From Pleurobrachia bachei (lineage: Eukaryota; Ctenophora; Tentaculata; Cydippida; Pleurobrachiidae): a DNA stretch of 20,415 bases. The stretch is taken from the NCBI GenBank assembly GCA_000695325.1, contig AVPN01001108.1, forward strand, positions 7,279 through 27,693. Direction: 5' to 3'. The notes under the pieces were generated by a model that saw only the letters and a list, made by a program, of their open reading frames with translations, ran no database searches and was not told the origin of the DNA. Of the stretch, positions 18,663 through 20,415 are shown piece after piece (the first letter of the stretch is position 1; every line of letters starts with the position of its first letter). Made by a program: the position numbers and the translations under genes.

Positions 18663-19331
18663 TTTTCTCTAGCTTTTTGTAAAGTGTTTCGTGAATTGGT
18701 GCGCTTTCCGGGAGCTTTACGTCACCTCTTTTTTCGATCTTCCCCAATCTCTCTCCCTCCCTCCATCTATCTCTCTCCAGTTTCCCTCTATCTCTCCACC
18801 TATCACGAGTTTATTTGTATATTCTTGCCAAGTTTGAACCCTGCTTGACCTTTTTCTTTAAGATTGTAAAGGAGGGTTGGGTTGGAGGGCTAGGACATAG
18901 TTCGACACTGCACTTTCCTGTTGCTCCACAAAAGACACCTTTGGCCCCTTTGAGAGCATTCATAGGACAATATAGTCCAGTGGTCCATACACATGCTATT
19001 TCATTTTGGCCAATGGCCCATTTTAGTGAAGTGCCCGCGACTTCCGTTCTACACATATTATAATAGGGCCTTCTTTGATAATAGACATGGTAGATCAAAA
19101 ATGTTATAGGTAGAGAGATGATCTGAGTTGATCCGATCGCCCTTATAAAACGCACTCATAGTTCCGGGTTAGAAACATAGTTTGAACCTAAGTTATAACA
19201 TAAGCTAGGTCGGGAATGTGGTATTTCTAACATTATCATTTCGAGGAAACGGGTGCTTGAGATGAGAGAGAGAGAGCTGCAGTCACTCAAGAAGGAAGCA
19301 TCTTAGTAGTGCTACACAACCATGGGTAGGA

Positions 19332-19333
<2 letters not shown>
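18663..19333. other. Stretch without recognised genes
   Basis: The ORF 19155-18811 (minus, 114 codons) has Cys residues but no family I know and no splice signals to support it. Pyrimidine-rich TCTCTC tracts lie at 18748-18796. Confidence 0.4.
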
Positions 19334-19382
<49 letters not shown>

Positions 19383-19391
19383 AGAGAGAGT

Positions 19392-19423
<32 letters not shown>

Positions 19424-19466
19424 GAGAGAAAGAGATAGAGAGAGAGAGAGTAAGAGAGAGAGAAAG
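19334..19466 (+). repeat. Long (GA)n microsatellite
   Basis: About 130 bp of GA repeats with rare AA, GTG and CG interruptions. It makes an artificial Arg/Glu ORF (19333-19557) that is not a gene. Confidence 0.95.
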
Positions 19467-19813
19467 TTCTAGAATAGCATTGATACGTGTTCAGCAGGAA
19501 GCAAATGGTGCTGCGTACCGTGATAAAAGCTGTGTGATAAAAGTATGCAGGATATAGGAAGAACCATCACTGCAACATGTAGAATGAATGAACTTACATT
19601 ATTTTTACTGCGATGCGTGCTTTATTCTTTATAGTTTATATCATTACTTTATAGTTTATAGCATTACTTTCCTGTCATTTTAACCTCAATTTTGCGAGAT
19701 CATGCGATCTGCACTGTTTAAAGTGAACCACTTAAATAGTAGGTGTTTTAATTTTGGGCATTCTTCCAAAGTTAGCAAAAAATTAGACATTTAGAATAAC
19801 AATAGATTTAGCT

Positions 19814-19980
19814 TTAGGAGTTTCATGAGGCGTTCCGTAGAAGTTTTGTCTGGTTAGACTGTGTTTCGGGCGCGTAAAGGGAGGGTTAGAACATAACAAT
19901 GGAAGTTAGAGTTAAAATTGTATTTAAAATTTAGATACAATTAATTCTAACTTCTATGGAGCGCCTCATGGAACACCTAA
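19814..19980. mobile_element. MITE-like element with 32-bp terminal inverted repeats
   Basis: The left end TTAGGAGTTTCATGAGGCG.. (19814-19845) matches the reverse complement of the right end (19949-19980, ..GCGCCTCATGGAACACCTAA) at 28 of 32 bases. A second nested pair (AAGTTAGAGTTAAAATTGTAT against ATACAATTAATTCTAACTT) makes the whole 167 bp able to fold. No ORF inside. Confidence 0.75.
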
Positions 19981-20220
19981 CTAAACGTTAAGTGATACAC
20001 TTTGAAACATTGACCATGATCAATGTGTTACAACTGGTAGAACACAATTACACAAGTGGTATTTTCTGCGATTTATTCAGCTTGTTCCCCATACCCATAC
20101 CACCGTTTTGATGATTTCGTGCACCCTACTTCAGAGAATACAGTAATATACGAGCTAGGGAACATATCGTCACTACTTGACATTTGACAAGTATGTACTT
20201 GAATTGTATCACTATATTAT

Positions 20221-20325
20221 GTTATCGAGAGTTTGACTAGTCAAACCCTTAACCCTCACTCGCCGGATGATGGGGCAGAGTAGGCTGGTGCTGGGGGCTG
20301 GCCTAGTACTCAAACTCTCGCTAAC
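20221..20325. mobile_element. MITE-like element with 16-bp terminal inverted repeats
   Basis: GTTATCGAGAGTTTGA (20221-20236) and TCAAACTCTCGCTAAC (20310-20325) match at 15 of 16 positions, with CTAG next to each arm inside. The same end sequence TCAAACTCTCGCT occurs alone at about 4629 and 6021 in tandem duplication A, so it is a dispersed family. Confidence 0.6.
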
Positions 20326-20415
20326 AACTACAATAAGTCATGACTTGTTTGTAGCTAATATAGGGTTTTATGTCGGCACTCGGCTGCTAAACGTCAGCTA
20401 TTGATTCTAGACCTA

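Noticed and set aside
18811-19155. Minus-strand ORF of 114 codons
   Set aside because: No recognised family or flanking splice sites; the frame in the other strand is equally open.
19333-19557. Arg/Glu repeat ORF
   Set aside because: Translation of the GA microsatellite.

Overview
The window reads as nuclear DNA of an animal, probably a small-genome invertebrate. The genes have short introns (mostly 70-400 bp) with clean GT..AG borders. They encode a cyclin, a mitochondrial ribosomal protein and a two-DEP-domain protein, and the surroundings hold non-LTR retrotransposon fragments, short inverted-repeat elements and microsatellites. The species cannot be named from the sequence alone.

Layout. 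Positions 1-189 hold an open frame entering from the left (+ strand, uncertain). A complete eight-exon gene for a 414-residue protein with two DEP domains lies on the minus strand (3479 to 775). Then comes a head-to-tail duplication of 1392 bp (4263-5654 and 5655-7046) with no recognisable gene. Three minus-strand genes follow: a cyclin A/B-type gene (8868-7637, two exons), MRPL12 (10710-9856, four exons) and a small single-pass membrane protein ORF (11153-10931). A second, more diverged head-to-tail duplication (about 10158-12420 and 12421-14648) carries MRPL12 exons 1-2, the membrane ORF and a reverse-transcriptase fragment. The second copy of MRPL12 is therefore an orphan 5' half. Next is a 2 x 544 bp inverted repeat (14894-15988), then an endonuclease fragment of a non-LTR element (15989-16577). 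From 16578 to the end I see no gene, only perfect palindromes, a long GA microsatellite and MITE-like elements.

Two observations stand out. First, both tandem duplications contain a block of about 50 bp (50 and 51 bp) in which one copy is the exact base-by-base complement of the other in the SAME 5'->3' order, not the reverse complement. No known DNA rearrangement makes this. It is either an assembly or data-handling error or something undescribed. Second, all four protein-coding starts recognised here (DEP protein, cyclin, MRPL12, membrane ORF) have a pyrimidine-rich stretch ending in AG only 1-10 nt before the ATG. That is what spliced-leader trans-splicing acceptors look like, and it fits three minus-strand genes lying in a row.

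The tandem and inverted duplications together with the complement blocks could also mean that this contig holds wrongly joined haplotypes. Read-level checks are named in the findings.
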